Positions 1-8,135 of a stretch of 31,701 nt of DNA are shown here, in pieces; position 1 is the first letter of the stretch; each line of letters opens with the position of its first letter. The notes below the pieces were generated by a model. It was given only the letters and a program-made list of their open reading frames with translations, searched no databases and had not been told where the DNA came from. Where the stretch lies: assembly GCA_964489425.1 (NCBI GenBank), contig CAZAYP010000064.1, forward strand, positions 1-31,701. Reading direction: 5' to 3'. The DNA comes from CAZAYP01 sp964489425 [NCBI: uncultured Verrucomicrobiota bacterium]. GTDB taxonomy: Bacteria; Verrucomicrobiota; Kiritimatiellia; RZYC01. The position numbers and the translations under genes were made by a program.

Positions 1-1195
1 TGTTTACGGGGGTCTTCCGCCAATTTGGCCCGCTAAAATCGACCCAAACTCCGGCATAGAGGCCGGTAAAGAGCAGGCGCCCGCCCCGGCCGGCGTGGGA
101 CGCGAGAAACGCGGTGGGAAAAATGGCCAACAACGGGAGGATCGGTACCAGCATGCGGGGCCCCCAACACCATCCGCCCCACCAACACCACCACCGGGCC
201 ATCACGAAATAGAACACCATGATAAACATAACGATAACCCCGATCATGGACCTGTGCGGCGAACGCCACACATAACCCAAGCCCCACGGCGCCAACACCA
301 GGCTGGGAAACGCAAACAATATCCCGCGGGCAGGGCTGATGGAAAGTCCCAGCAAGCCGGTCACGGGATTCTGCCATTGGACGGTCTGATACCCAAACAA
401 CAGGGGATGGCCGTAGCGCAGGTAATTGACAAGCAGGGTGATGATTCCGCCCGTGGTCATCCCCAGGATCAGGGCGGCCAAACCGCGAAGCACAGGCAAC
501 CGCCCGTTCCGCTGGGCGCCACAGCCCAGGATAAGCGCAAAACACAGGCACCCGAGCGTTCCCTCGACCGGCCGGGCGAGGAGGCCCAGGACAACACTGA
601 AAAAAAGCAGCAGCAGGCAGGCCCGGGATCGGGTCGTGCCATACAAGCCGGCCGAGTAGACGCCCACGAGCAGGCACAACCCGATCAGCGGCTGGGCAAA
701 ATCCCCGCGCATGTAGATGAGGGCGGGCGACCCAAGGCCAAACAACAGCATGCCGGCCAGGCTGGTCTCTGTGTTGAATCCCAGGTGGCGACAAAACCGG
801 CCCAGCACATAAGCCGTGGCCACCGCAATGAAAAGGTGCAGGGGCGCGCCGGCCATCGTGTAAAGAAAGTCCAGGTAGATGCAGCCGTAGTCGGTGTTGC
901 CAACAGGTTCATACGCGCCCAGGCCCAGCTTCGAGAACAACCACACGCCAGGCGTGTACAACAGGGACAACCCGATGCCATACTTGCTGGTGTTATAGGA
1001 CGCCCCCCAGCGAAAATAGTCCGGAAACTGGACGCTGTGGTTTGTCGCCAGCGCCACGGCCTGGCGATACATCAACATGCCGTCCGAGCTGCACAAGTGC
1101 CCCCCGAACACGGCCGCATAGAAGCAGAACAGCGCGGCGGCCATGAGCAGGTAAGGCCGCCGGAGATCGGGCTTGCCCTGGCAACGGTCAGACAA
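1..1195 (-). CDS. Polytopic membrane protein, GT-C glycosyltransferase-like (3' end outside window)
   Basis: The minus-strand frame stays open from about 1195 to the window edge, so the C-terminus is missing (about 398 codons seen). The product is very hydrophobic, with a string of membrane helices starting at PYLLMAAALFCFYAAVFGG. The first outer loop carries an acidic SSDGMLMYRQAVAL stretch, followed by SKYGIGLSLLY. This arrangement resembles GT-C (ArnT/PMT, RgtA-D-like) glycosyltransferases that use lipid-linked sugars. The family is inferred from architecture; the exact activity is unknown. I chose a TTG start at 1195: it leaves a short basic cytoplasmic N-terminus, has a GAGG just upstream and overlaps the preceding reading frame by 8 nt. 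An ATG at 1144 is the alternative, but it would start inside the first helix. Context is surface polysaccharide synthesis. Confidence 0.6.
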   Translation of the reverse strand, partial: MSDRCQGKPDLRRPYLLMAAALFCFYAAVFGGHLCSSDGMLMYRQAVALATNHSVQFPDYFRWGASYNTSKYGIGLSLLYTPGVWLFSKLGLGAYEPVGNTDYGCIYLDFLYTMAGAPLHLFIAVATAYVLGRFCRHLGFNTETSLAGMLLFGLGSPALIYMRGDFAQPLIGLCLLVGVYSAGLYGTTRSRACLLLLFFSVVLGLLARPVEGTLGCLCFALILGCGAQRNGRLPVLRGLAALILGMTTGGIITLLVNYLRYGHPLLFGYQTVQWQNPVTGLLGLSISPARGILFAFPSLVLAPWGLGYVWRSPHRSMIGVIVMFIMVFYFVMARWWCWWGGWCWGPRMLVPILPLLAIFPTAFLASHAGRGGRLLFTGLYAGVWVDFSGPNWRKTPVN

Positions 1196-1736
1196 AGGCC
1201 TCGATGTAATAGCTGGGCGCAAAACAATGCACGATCCCCAAATCCGCGAGGGATCGGTAGAGCGAGCGCAATTCGTCTTGGCTCGTGAGATGCGCGCCAT
1301 CTGAAATGCTGTGCTCTGATACGGAGCCGCGGCCCAGGCAATGATCCGCCATCTCAGCGGGCACATTGGTCCCAGTCAGGGCACCAGAAGCCGGGGCCTG
1401 TTCCCGCGAGCGGCCCGCGAAACACTTCAGCACCAGCAGGTCGTAATCAGCTCCGACCGCAAGGCCGCCGGTCGCCGGCCCAGGTCGGGGAAGGCCTGGC
1501 GGAAGGCACGCGCAAGCTCGAACTCGTCTATGGCGGCGCTTCAGCTGGCAACGATCTTGTAGCGCAGTTCCATCCCGGCAGACGCGGTTGTTGCGCGACT
1601 CGTTGACAGGGTGGCCAATAAGACGGGCAGGCTTGCCAATGGCCACATAAGGCTCACGGGCAAGACGGGCCAACACGGAAAGCCCCTCAACATTGAACTT
1701 ATTGATGTTCCCAACCATCGGGCGGATGATTAACAA
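1188..1736 (-). pseudogene. Degenerate gene remnant ending in a methyltransferase tail
   Basis: The open frame ends EHSISDGAHLTSQDEL, then RSLYRSLADLGIVH and FAPSYYIEAFV. This closely matches the C-terminus of the intact methyltransferase at 4494-5528 (EHSGLDGALLAPDRQ, RTLAHLGIVHHFAPSYYIEA). The match reaches back about 60 residues, to around VPAEMADHC. Upstream of it the coding signal jumps frames. A better protein reads GMELRYKIVAS, an in-frame stop, SAAIDEFELARAFRQAFPDL in one frame, and then ADYDLLVLKCFAGRS in the other. At least one nonsense mutation and two frameshifts would be needed to join these pieces. I do not recognise the upstream part (NINKFNVEGLSVLARLAREP). The simplest reading is a decayed paralogous gene. 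An unusual short intact protein is possible but less likely. Confidence 0.6.
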
Positions 1737-1846
1737 GCAATTATGCTCGAATCAAGATGATTTCGGTTTTTTCCCATGTCAGCCCAGCCACGCAACCATG
1801 CTGACGCCCTATGGCTTACCTTCCTGAGATCCAGCCGACTTCTGCT

Positions 1847-3400
1847 CTATTGACCGGGCGAACGGAGGGTGTGCGAAGTAATCCGGAACAAGGTGAGGGT
1901 CGGCGCGCCTAAGGCGCGCTGCATACCATAGGCTGCGCTGTCGAATTCGCACACCGGGCGCAAGTCATGGCTCAAAGACATCATATTCGCTATGTCAGAG
2001 AACTCCCCAATGGAACCCCATCGCAGATAGAACACAGCATTTGAGCCCGGGTTCAGGCTGTGAAGTGCTGCACGGGTAGATGCCGGCGAGAGTCTCCCGT
2101 TGGGCAGGTAAGACTCCAGGGGCGCGGCCTGACAGTGGGTCAGCGCCTGAATATAGAGGCTTATATATCCATGGCCAATCACAAGGCTGCCTGCCGGCAC
2201 TTGGCGCTCGAAATCTCGACGGAAAGCCAGGGCCTCAGGAAAGCGAAACGGAGCTTCCTTGGGCCAGACACCCAGTAAGCTGACGCCCGCTGCCAGACTA
2301 AATCCCAGGCTGACCAGGGCAAGTGCCCAACCGTGCCAAGCGCGTTGGTAGGTTTCCGTACCGATGACAATACACAAGGTGCGTGCCAAACCGAATGCCG
2401 CCACCATGCATATCCAGAGACTCGCGAGGAAAAAATACCGTGGCACGTAAATCCAATAAAACGAGTAAAAGAGGAAAAAGCCACAAGCGAGGGGTAACAG
2501 CAGTCCCAGAACGGCCATATTGCGCCGCAGCAACGCCATGCCAGATCCCAAACAAAAACCCAATAATAGCAGTCCACCCAAGCGGCCCACGAGCTGACTG
2601 AAAGCACAGCTCCCGGTATCTTTAAATGCAGCCATGTGCAACCCGGGCAAAAGCCGTTGATTATGAAGGCAATAAGGCGATATGGCCAGGCGATCTGCAA
2701 CCAGCCCGGCCTGCAGCAATAGCGGCAGGATCCCGATCGCCACCCCCAAGCTAAACCAAACAATGGCTATCCATCGCTGCCGCGCAGAGCGGCGGCGATT
2801 CCCAACAGCTAGGATTATCAGGATGGGCAAGCTTGCCAGAATCGCTGGTTCTCGCACCCAGCTTGCGCATCCCACCAACCATCCGCACCACCCCAGCCAT
2901 GCTGGTCGCGAACCGTCGGATCGCCAGAATAGGCAAAACATTCCCACAGCTGACAAGAGGAGTACATGTGAAAGAGGATCCCGGTACAACGCGAACAGAT
3001 ATAGCCAGGTCTCGGCGCAGAACCACAAGGCTAACGCCATTGCCATCAACGCGGTGGCCGTCGCCGTGACCATGGTTTCGGTGAACCGTGCGGCCAAATA
3101 ACTGATCCATCCGATCAACGCGATCAGCAGCAACTCGAGCGGAAGGTTGGCCAGGAACACATAGACCGGTCCCGCCAGTTTCAATATCAGCCAAAGATAT
3201 GCTGGGTATCCGAGTGGGAATTCATTGGCGCGCACGGCATACGGGAATTCGCGCGCCATGGCCAACCATGTCGCCGGGTCGGAATGCGCCTTGATTTCAT
3301 AATTGCGGGCTATGCAAACCAGAAAACACGCAATCAACCAGATGCAACCCCATAAGATCGCAAAGGTCGGTCCGAAGTACTGCCGCTTGATGTAGCTCAT
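1847..3400 (-). CDS. Polytopic membrane protein, probable GT-C glycosyltransferase
   Basis: About 517 residues. Roughly ten membrane helices fill the first 380 residues, followed by a soluble C-terminal part of about 130 residues (from about APFRFPEALAFRRDFERQV), presumably periplasmic. Early acidic and polar loops (EIKAHSDPATWLAMAREFPY and NEFPLGYPAYLWLIL) and a WVREPAI motif resemble dolichol-phosphate-mannose-type and ArnT-like GT-C enzymes. The likely role is transfer of a sugar from a polyprenyl carrier to a surface glycan; this is inferred from architecture only. ATG at 3400 is chosen. A GTG five codons upstream (3415) is also possible and neither has a clear ribosome site. The gene is divergent from the RCC1-type gene. 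Its base composition is less GC-rich than the maltose and glycogen genes, in line with the variable nature of such loci. Confidence 0.65.
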   Translation of the reverse strand: MSYIKRQYFGPTFAILWGCIWLIACFLVCIARNYEIKAHSDPATWLAMAREFPYAVRANEFPLGYPAYLWLILKLAGPVYVFLANLPLELLLIALIGWISYLAARFTETMVTATATALMAMALALWFCAETWLYLFALYRDPLSHVLLLSAVGMFCLFWRSDGSRPAWLGWCGWLVGCASWVREPAILASLPILIILAVGNRRRSARQRWIAIVWFSLGVAIGILPLLLQAGLVADRLAISPYCLHNQRLLPGLHMAAFKDTGSCAFSQLVGRLGGLLLLGFCLGSGMALLRRNMAVLGLLLPLACGFFLFYSFYWIYVPRYFFLASLWICMVAAFGLARTLCIVIGTETYQRAWHGWALALVSLGFSLAAGVSLLGVWPKEAPFRFPEALAFRRDFERQVPAGSLVIGHGYISLYIQALTHCQAAPLESYLPNGRLSPASTRAALHSLNPGSNAVFYLRWGSIGEFSDIANMMSLSHDLRPVCEFDSAAYGMQRALGAPTLTLFRITSHTLRSPGQ

Positions 3401-3427
3401 AATCGTACGTATCACTTTTTTGGGGTG

Positions 3428-3455
3428 TTGACAATCATCCTGAATCTGCTAGCCT
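3428..3455 (+). promoter_or_regulatory. Putative sigma70-type promoter of the RCC1-repeat gene
   Basis: A consensus TTGACA (3428-3433) is followed after 16 bp by TAGCCT (3450-3455), which is preceded by TGC as in an extended -10 element. Transcription would start about 20 bp before the GGAG ribosome site at 3471-3474. The -10 hexamer is only a partial match. Confidence 0.4.
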
Positions 3456-3481
3456 TTGATCGTCATAAATGGAGCAATATA

Positions 3482-4462
3482 ATGTCTTGGACCAAGAAAC
3501 CCGTATCATTCATAGTGATTGCCGTTTCCCTTTTCGTTTGGATAGCGCTGGGTTCGCGGGCGTTGACCAGCAAAGTATCCTCTGCACCCGCGTGCGAAAT
3601 ATTGCTGTTGAGCGGTACACCAGTTCCCACTCCGACTCCATCCCCAGGTCAGGTCGTCGCTTGGGGGGGGGACAACTGGTATGGGAACTTAGATGTACCC
3701 GGTGAGTTGCAGAGCGGGGTCACGCAGATTGCTGCCGGGGCAAGTCACAGTCTAGCGCTGAAAAATGGCCGGGTCGTAGCATGGGGCTCCAATTGGGCGG
3801 GGCAGTGCAATGTGCCGGCCGAAGTTCAAAGCGGTGTCAGCCAAGTGGCCTGTGGGTTCAACTTTAGCCTGGCAGTTAAAAATGGCCGCGTCATCACCTG
3901 GGGAGAAGACAGCAGCGCGCTAAGTCAGGTGCCGGTCGATGCACAAAGCGGCGTGTCCATGGTCGCGGGCGGCATGAGCCATGTCTTGGCGCTTAAAAAT
4001 GGCCGCGTCATCGCCTGGGGTGACAATCGCTATGGGGAGTGCAATGTGCCGGCCGAAGCTCAAAGCGGCGTGAGCCAAATAGCGGCCGGCCGCCGGTACA
4101 GCATGGCGCTCCGGAACGGCAAGGTGATTGCATGGGGCTTTGATTGTTGCAGCGAATGCTATGTCCCAGTTGAGGCCCTGAGCGGCGTCACGCTTATTAG
4201 TGCTTTCGATTTTTCGTTCGCAATCAGGAATGGCAAGGTGATCGTTTGGGGCGAATGGAATCACGAGCAACCCCCGGCCGAGGCCCAAAGCGGTGTTTCC
4301 CAAGTGGCAGGTAAGGGCGGCTATAATTTTGCGCTTAAGAATGGCTGGATCGTTGGCTGGGGCGCGGATAGTGACCCAATAGCTGACATCCCGGAAATTG
4401 TGCAAGGTCGTACGTCCCAAATTGCTGCGGGTTATTCGCACGCTTTGGCATTGCTGCGCTAG
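3482..4462 (+). CDS. Secreted seven-repeat RCC1-type beta-propeller protein
   Basis: 326 residues. The start at 3482 is preferred over 3425 because GGAG (3471-3474) sits 7 nt upstream and the product then begins with a proper signal peptide (MSWTKKPVSFIVIAVSLFVW). A Thr/Pro linker (TPVPTPTPSP) follows. Seven consecutive repeats of about 39 residues then run to the C-terminus. Each begins G-[RK]-V-[IV]-x-WG, continues with a variable loop and V-P-x-E-x-Q-S-G-V-[ST]-Q, and ends [IV]-A-[AG]-G-x-x-[YF]-[SA]-x-A-[LI]-[KR]-N. This is the RCC1/regulator-of-chromosome-condensation repeat signature, and seven repeats would close one propeller. Such secreted proteins usually bind other proteins or surfaces; the partner is unknown. 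The repeats are also visible in the DNA. The gene converges on the methyltransferase gene, with 31 bp between stops. Confidence 0.85.
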   Translation: MSWTKKPVSFIVIAVSLFVWIALGSRALTSKVSSAPACEILLLSGTPVPTPTPSPGQVVAWGGDNWYGNLDVPGELQSGVTQIAAGASHSLALKNGRVVAWGSNWAGQCNVPAEVQSGVSQVACGFNFSLAVKNGRVITWGEDSSALSQVPVDAQSGVSMVAGGMSHVLALKNGRVIAWGDNRYGECNVPAEAQSGVSQIAAGRRYSMALRNGKVIAWGFDCCSECYVPVEALSGVTLISAFDFSFAIRNGKVIVWGEWNHEQPPAEAQSGVSQVAGKGGYNFALKNGWIVGWGADSDPIADIPEIVQGRTSQIAAGYSHALALLR

Positions 4463-4493
4463 GCGGCATAACGCAATCGTGTTTGGAAGTTCT

Positions 4494-5528
4494 TCACGGC
4501 TGTGCCTCGATATAATAGCTGGGCGCGAAGTGGTGCACGATCCCCAAGTGCGCCAGGGTGCGGTACAGCGATTGCAGTTCCGCCTGCCGGTCCGGCGCCA
4601 GCAGCGCGCCGTCCAGCCCGCTGTGCTCGGCCACGAACCCGCCGCTGAGGAAGTAGGCGGCCAGGTCCGCGGCGGTGTCCGCGGGCAGGATCACTTCCGG
4701 CAGCTTGTAGTCCGGCAACGCGGCGTGGAAAGCCAGCCGCGAAAATCCGGCCGCGCGCAGGAGCTCGCGGTACTCCTCCATGTCGTAAACCAGCACCCGC
4801 AGATCCTCGCCCGTGGCCTCGCGCCACCTAGCTGCGGCCAGCTGCCGGTCAAAAAGCATGATGTGCGGCCGGCCGAGATGATCGTCGGGCGCGCCCAGCC
4901 AGTACTTGAGGCCCAGTCGGTTTTCGATGCCGATCACCAGGCGGCCGCCCGGCGCCAGGTCGCGCCGCGCCTGCTCCAGAAACCGCTGTTGCGCGGCGCG
5001 CGCGTCAGTCTCGCCGGCCCGGCTGAATCGCCCCACCCACTCCAGCACGCCAATGCACAGGATCACGTCGAAGCGCGTGGCCATGGCCAGGTCCAGGTAG
5101 TCGGCCTGGACAAAGTGGATCCGCCCGGCGCTGCCCTCCTGCTCGGCGGCGGCACGGATAAAGTCCATGCGCTCCGGCGTAGGTTCCAGGGCACATACCG
5201 CGTGCCCCCGTTCCGCCAGCGGCAGGGTGAGCTGGCCCCAGCCCGCGCCAATGTCCAGGACCCGTGCGCCGGCGGGCGGCGGGCACAGCTCGAGGAAACG
5301 GGCACGCAACGGGCTGGTGACCACGCGGCACAGCCAGGGCTGGCGATCCGCCAGCACCTCCGCCACGGCTGCCCGCCACGGCGCCCCGGCGCGGATCCGG
5401 GCAACGATCGCGCGCTGGGTCTCGGCGGCCGTGTCGCGGTACACCGGCCGGCCCTCGTCCGGCCCCGGGTACCACCCGCCGGCCGCGACCCGGCACGCCT
5501 GTCCGGCGTGCTGGAACTCAACCGGCAT
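4494..5528 (-). CDS. SAM-dependent methyltransferase (class I), polysaccharide-linked
   Basis: 344 residues from the ATG at 5528, which overlaps the end of wzt by 11 nt; a longer frame upstream only shadows wzt. Motif I is VLDIGAGWGQL (residues 90-100), with the acidic ribose-binding residue in CALEPTPE. FVQADYLDL and FDVILCIGVLEWVGRF follow as motifs II-III, and APGGRLVIGIENRLGLKYWLG as a post-motif strand. The C-terminal portion (EHSGLDGALL to YYIEAQP) is the part copied in the broken gene at 1188-1736. Methyltransferases encoded with Wzt often cap or modify the O-chain non-reducing end that the Wzt C-terminal domain recognises; that link is an inference from position. The substrate is not known. 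Confidence 0.85.
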   Translation of the reverse strand: MPVEFQHAGQACRVAAGGWYPGPDEGRPVYRDTAAETQRAIVARIRAGAPWRAAVAEVLADRQPWLCRVVTSPLRARFLELCPPPAGARVLDIGAGWGQLTLPLAERGHAVCALEPTPERMDFIRAAAEQEGSAGRIHFVQADYLDLAMATRFDVILCIGVLEWVGRFSRAGETDARAAQQRFLEQARRDLAPGGRLVIGIENRLGLKYWLGAPDDHLGRPHIMLFDRQLAAARWREATGEDLRVLVYDMEEYRELLRAAGFSRLAFHAALPDYKLPEVILPADTAADLAAYFLSGGFVAEHSGLDGALLAPDRQAELQSLYRTLAHLGIVHHFAPSYYIEAQP

Positions 5529-6903
5529 GGTCCACCTTGACCCGGCCGTTGCAGTTGACCATGCCCAGCCCGGGGTCCGACGGCAACACCCGGAACGTCG
5601 CGCAGTCGTAGCGCCGGTGGATGACGTACAGCTCCCCGCCCACAAACGTGACGAAACCCAGCGACAGGAAATATTCCCCGGCCATGATCTGCAGCTGCAG
5701 GTCGAACACCACGCGCACCCGGCCGCGCGCGGCCATGGGCGGCGTGGCGTACTTCAATAGCCGCGTGTTGGTACCGTACATCTCCAGGCCCTGGTGGTTC
5801 TTGATGGTCACGGCGAACAGGGGCTCGGCGATGGCCTCGTAGGCCTCGGCCTCGAACACCACCTGCGCCGCCTCGCCGCTGGTGAAGGACCAGGCCGGCA
5901 CGCCGGCGCGCGCCATGGAAAAGGCCGTGATCCGGCCCAGCTCGCCGCCGTAGTGGAACTCGCGCTCGGACAGCGCGTCGAACAGTTGGTCGGTCCGCAG
6001 GGCCGCGGGCTCCGGGAGATGCGGCGCCGGCAGGTGCTCCATGTCCGGGGCCGGCCGGTCCTTCCGGGCCTCGACGATGTCCTCGTGGACCGCGTCGGCG
6101 CCGCGCGGATCCGTGATCATCTTGGAATAGATGTTGGCCACCACGTTGGGCGCGTGGCGCAACAGGGCCCGGCCGCGTTCCAGCAGGATGGCCTCGGAGC
6201 ACAGGCGCTTGACCGCGGCCAGGTCGTGCGAGACAAACAGCAACGTGTGACCCTGCTCAAGGAAGTGGTCGAGGAACTTGAAACACTTGAGCTGGAACTG
6301 GGCGTCGCCCACGGAGAGCGCCTCGTCCACGATCAGGATCTCCGGGTTCACGTGGGCCTGGACCGCGAACGCCAGGCGCACGTACATGCCGCTGGAATAC
6401 GTTTTCACCGGCTGCTCCAGGAACTCGCCGATGTCCGCGAACGCGGCGATGCGGTCGAACCGCTCGTCGATCTCCCTGGGGGTCAGGCCGAGAATCGCCG
6501 CGTTCATGCGCACATTTTCGCGGCCGGTGAACTCCGGGTTGAACCCGCTGCCCAGCTCCAGGAGGGCGGCCACCCGGCCGGTGATCGCCACCCGGCCCAC
6601 GGTGGGCTGCAGGGTGCCGGTGATGATCTGCAGCAGCGTGGACTTGCCGCTCCCGTTGCGGCCGACAATGCCGATGGCCTCGCCGCGCGCCACCTCGAAG
6701 GAAATGTCGCGCAGGGCGTAGAACTCGTGGAAGTAACGGTGCGCCCGGGCCAGCAGGCGGGCGGCCAGGGGGTGGCCGCGCGGCAGCCGCTGGGCAATCG
6801 CCGCCAGCGCCGGGGCCTTGAACCGCGCCTTGGGGCTGTCCCAGATGCGGTAGGCCTTGGAGACGCGCTCCACTGTTATGGCTGCCGTGCTCACCGGCCC
6901 CAT
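5518..6903 (-). CDS. wzt: Wzt-type polysaccharide ABC exporter ATP-binding protein
   Basis: 461 residues. The nucleotide-binding domain covers about residues 8-260: Walker A GRNGSGKS (81-88), signature YSSGM (169-173), Walker B ILIVDEALSVGD (189-200) and switch His in FVSHD (His226). Residues about 310-455 form the extra beta-rich C-terminal domain typical of Wzt, which in O-antigen exporters binds the capped end of the glycan. The N-terminal insertion before FYALRDISF is also typical of this subfamily. A Wzm permease is not in the window, so it would be encoded elsewhere. The gene starts 43 bp after malG on the same strand and is followed by the overlapping methyltransferase gene. It lacks MalK-like regulatory features, so I do not read it as the maltose ATPase. 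Confidence 0.9.
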   Translation of the reverse strand: MGPVSTAAITVERVSKAYRIWDSPKARFKAPALAAIAQRLPRGHPLAARLLARAHRYFHEFYALRDISFEVARGEAIGIVGRNGSGKSTLLQIITGTLQPTVGRVAITGRVAALLELGSGFNPEFTGRENVRMNAAILGLTPREIDERFDRIAAFADIGEFLEQPVKTYSSGMYVRLAFAVQAHVNPEILIVDEALSVGDAQFQLKCFKFLDHFLEQGHTLLFVSHDLAAVKRLCSEAILLERGRALLRHAPNVVANIYSKMITDPRGADAVHEDIVEARKDRPAPDMEHLPAPHLPEPAALRTDQLFDALSEREFHYGGELGRITAFSMARAGVPAWSFTSGEAAQVVFEAEAYEAIAEPLFAVTIKNHQGLEMYGTNTRLLKYATPPMAARGRVRVVFDLQLQIMAGEYFLSLGFVTFVGGELYVIHRRYDCATFRVLPSDPGLGMVNCNGRVKVDHAG

Positions 6904-6946
6904 CTTATGGAAACCGGCCGCGAATGCAACCCGCGATGCGGCGCCC

Positions 6947-7831
6947 TCACCCCTTCACGCCGCCACTCGTCAACCCGGACACGAGGAAGCGCTGGCAGAC
7001 CATGAACATGATGGAGATGGGCACCCCGCTGAGCACGGCCGTGGCGGCAAACCGGCCCCACTCATAGTGCTGGTCATAGAGGAACGAGTTGGCGCCCACG
7101 GCCAGGGTCCAGTTCTCGGCCTGCGCCAGGCACACGCGCGCCACGGGGAACTCGCCGATGTAGGCGATGAACGAGAGGATGAACACCACCGCGAAAATCG
7201 GCAGGCTCATGGGCAGCAGGATGCGCAGAAACGCCTGGAACGTGGTGGCGCCGTCGATCATCGCCGATTCCTCGATGCTCACGGGGATGGTGTCGAAGTA
7301 CCCCTTGATCATCCAGATGTACATGGATACGCCGCCCAGGTACACCAGCACCAGGCCCGGGTGCGTGTTGAGGCCCAGGCCGGGCACGTACTGCCCGATG
7401 GCGTTGAGGATGGCGTAGATCGCCACCAGCGACAGCACCTGCGGGAACATCTGCAGCAGCATCAGGCTGGTTAGCAGCTGCCCGCGGCCGCGAAACCGCA
7501 ACCGCGCAAAAGCGTAGGCCCCGGTGCCGGACAGCAGCAGGATCAAAAAGGAAGAGATGGCCGACACCTTGATCGAGTTCCAGAACCACGCCAGCACGAT
7601 GGATGGCTGGCGCACGACCTGCCCCTGGTCGTCGGTGTACGGCAAGCCCAGGGCGTAGCGCCAGTGGTCGAAGCTGACCTGGTCCGGGATCAGGCTGCCC
7701 AGGGCCTGGTTGCCCGCGCGGAACGAGATCGAGACGATCATCAGGAACGGGAACAGGGTCAGCAGAATGAACCCGATGATGAAGGCATAAGCCAACCCCA
7801 GTTTCATGCCGTGAAACCTGGACCGGATCAT
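6947..7831 (-). CDS. malG: Maltose/maltodextrin ABC transporter permease MalG
   Basis: 294 residues, matching the usual MalG length. Membrane helices begin at [20 protein letters not shown]. The cytoplasmic EAA loop that docks on the ATPase is seen at residues 187-211 ([20 protein letters not shown], then PMSLP). The C-terminus ends [13 protein letters not shown], very like the E. coli MalG tail that reaches into MalK. It forms the inner-membrane channel with MalF for maltodextrin import. It is separated from malF by an unusual 304-bp gap holding repeats (see 7900-8085) and has only a weak ribosome site, so expression may differ from that of malF. No malK is in the window. Confidence 0.92.
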   Translation of the reverse strand: MIRSRFHGMKLGLAYAFIIGFILLTLFPFLMIVSISFRAGNQALGSLIPDQVSFDHWRYALGLPYTDDQGQVVRQPSIVLAWFWNSIKVSAISSFLILLLSGTGAYAFARLRFRGRGQLLTSLMLLQMFPQVLSLVAIYAILNAIGQYVPGLGLNTHPGLVLVYLGGVSMYIWMIKGYFDTIPVSIEESAMIDGATTFQAFLRILLPMSLPIFAVVFILSFIAYIGEFPVARVCLAQAENWTLAVGANSFLYDQHYEWGRFAATAVLSGVPISIMFMVCQRFLVSGLTSGGVKG

Positions 7832-7899
7832 GACGGCGCCCCGATGATTGGCTCATCACTCATCGGCAGACCCTCAAAAACCACCCCGGCCTGCGGCCA

Positions 7900-7920
7900 C
7901 CCCTCCTTTAAAAGGAGGGG
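7900..7920. repeat. Perfect inverted repeat (CCCCTCCTTT / AAAGGAGGGG)
   Basis: Ten-base arms of CCCCTCCTTT and AAAGGAGGGG meet around a single A, forming a hairpin in the malF-malG gap. It lies about 70 bp before the malG start on the transcribed strand. No T-run follows it, so it is not a textbook terminator. It could stabilise or process the mal transcript. Confidence 0.75.
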
Positions 7921-7966
7921 CGCCGTTTTATTTGCACGGCCGGCGGTTGCTGCCCATGCGAACACA

Positions 7967-8085
7967 TAGAACCACGGATGCACACGGATTAACACGGATA
8001 GTTCAGGGGTATCCGATTCCGGCACCAATACACATCCGCGTCCATTCGTGTTCATCCGTGGTTGTTGCCGTTTTTCCATTCGCAC
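7967..8085 (-). repeat. Dispersed palindromic repeat, CACGGATG type, copy 1
   Basis: About 119 bp. It begins and ends with inverted arms ACCACGGAT (7971-7979) and ATCCGTGGT (8054-8062); inner blocks GCACACGGATTAACACGGAT and TCCGCGTCCATTCGTGTTC also pair partly. A second copy at 30610-30729 lies in the opposite orientation and is similar over the whole length, including the flanking CCATTCGCACC. Such elements recur in intergenic DNA of PVC-type genomes. Here it sits inside the mal operon, between malF and malG. The frame through it (7828-8139 minus) translates only the repeat and is not counted as a gene. Confidence 0.85.
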
Positions 8086-8135
8086 CCGTTGGTTGAAACC
8101 CACTGATTTTTGATCGGTGGCGTTCATGGTTATCG

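Noticed and set aside
95-1288. A 397-residue plus-strand frame at the left end
   Set aside because: The minus strand encodes a membrane protein with convincing helices in another frame; the plus frame is Gln/Arg/Pro-rich shadow.
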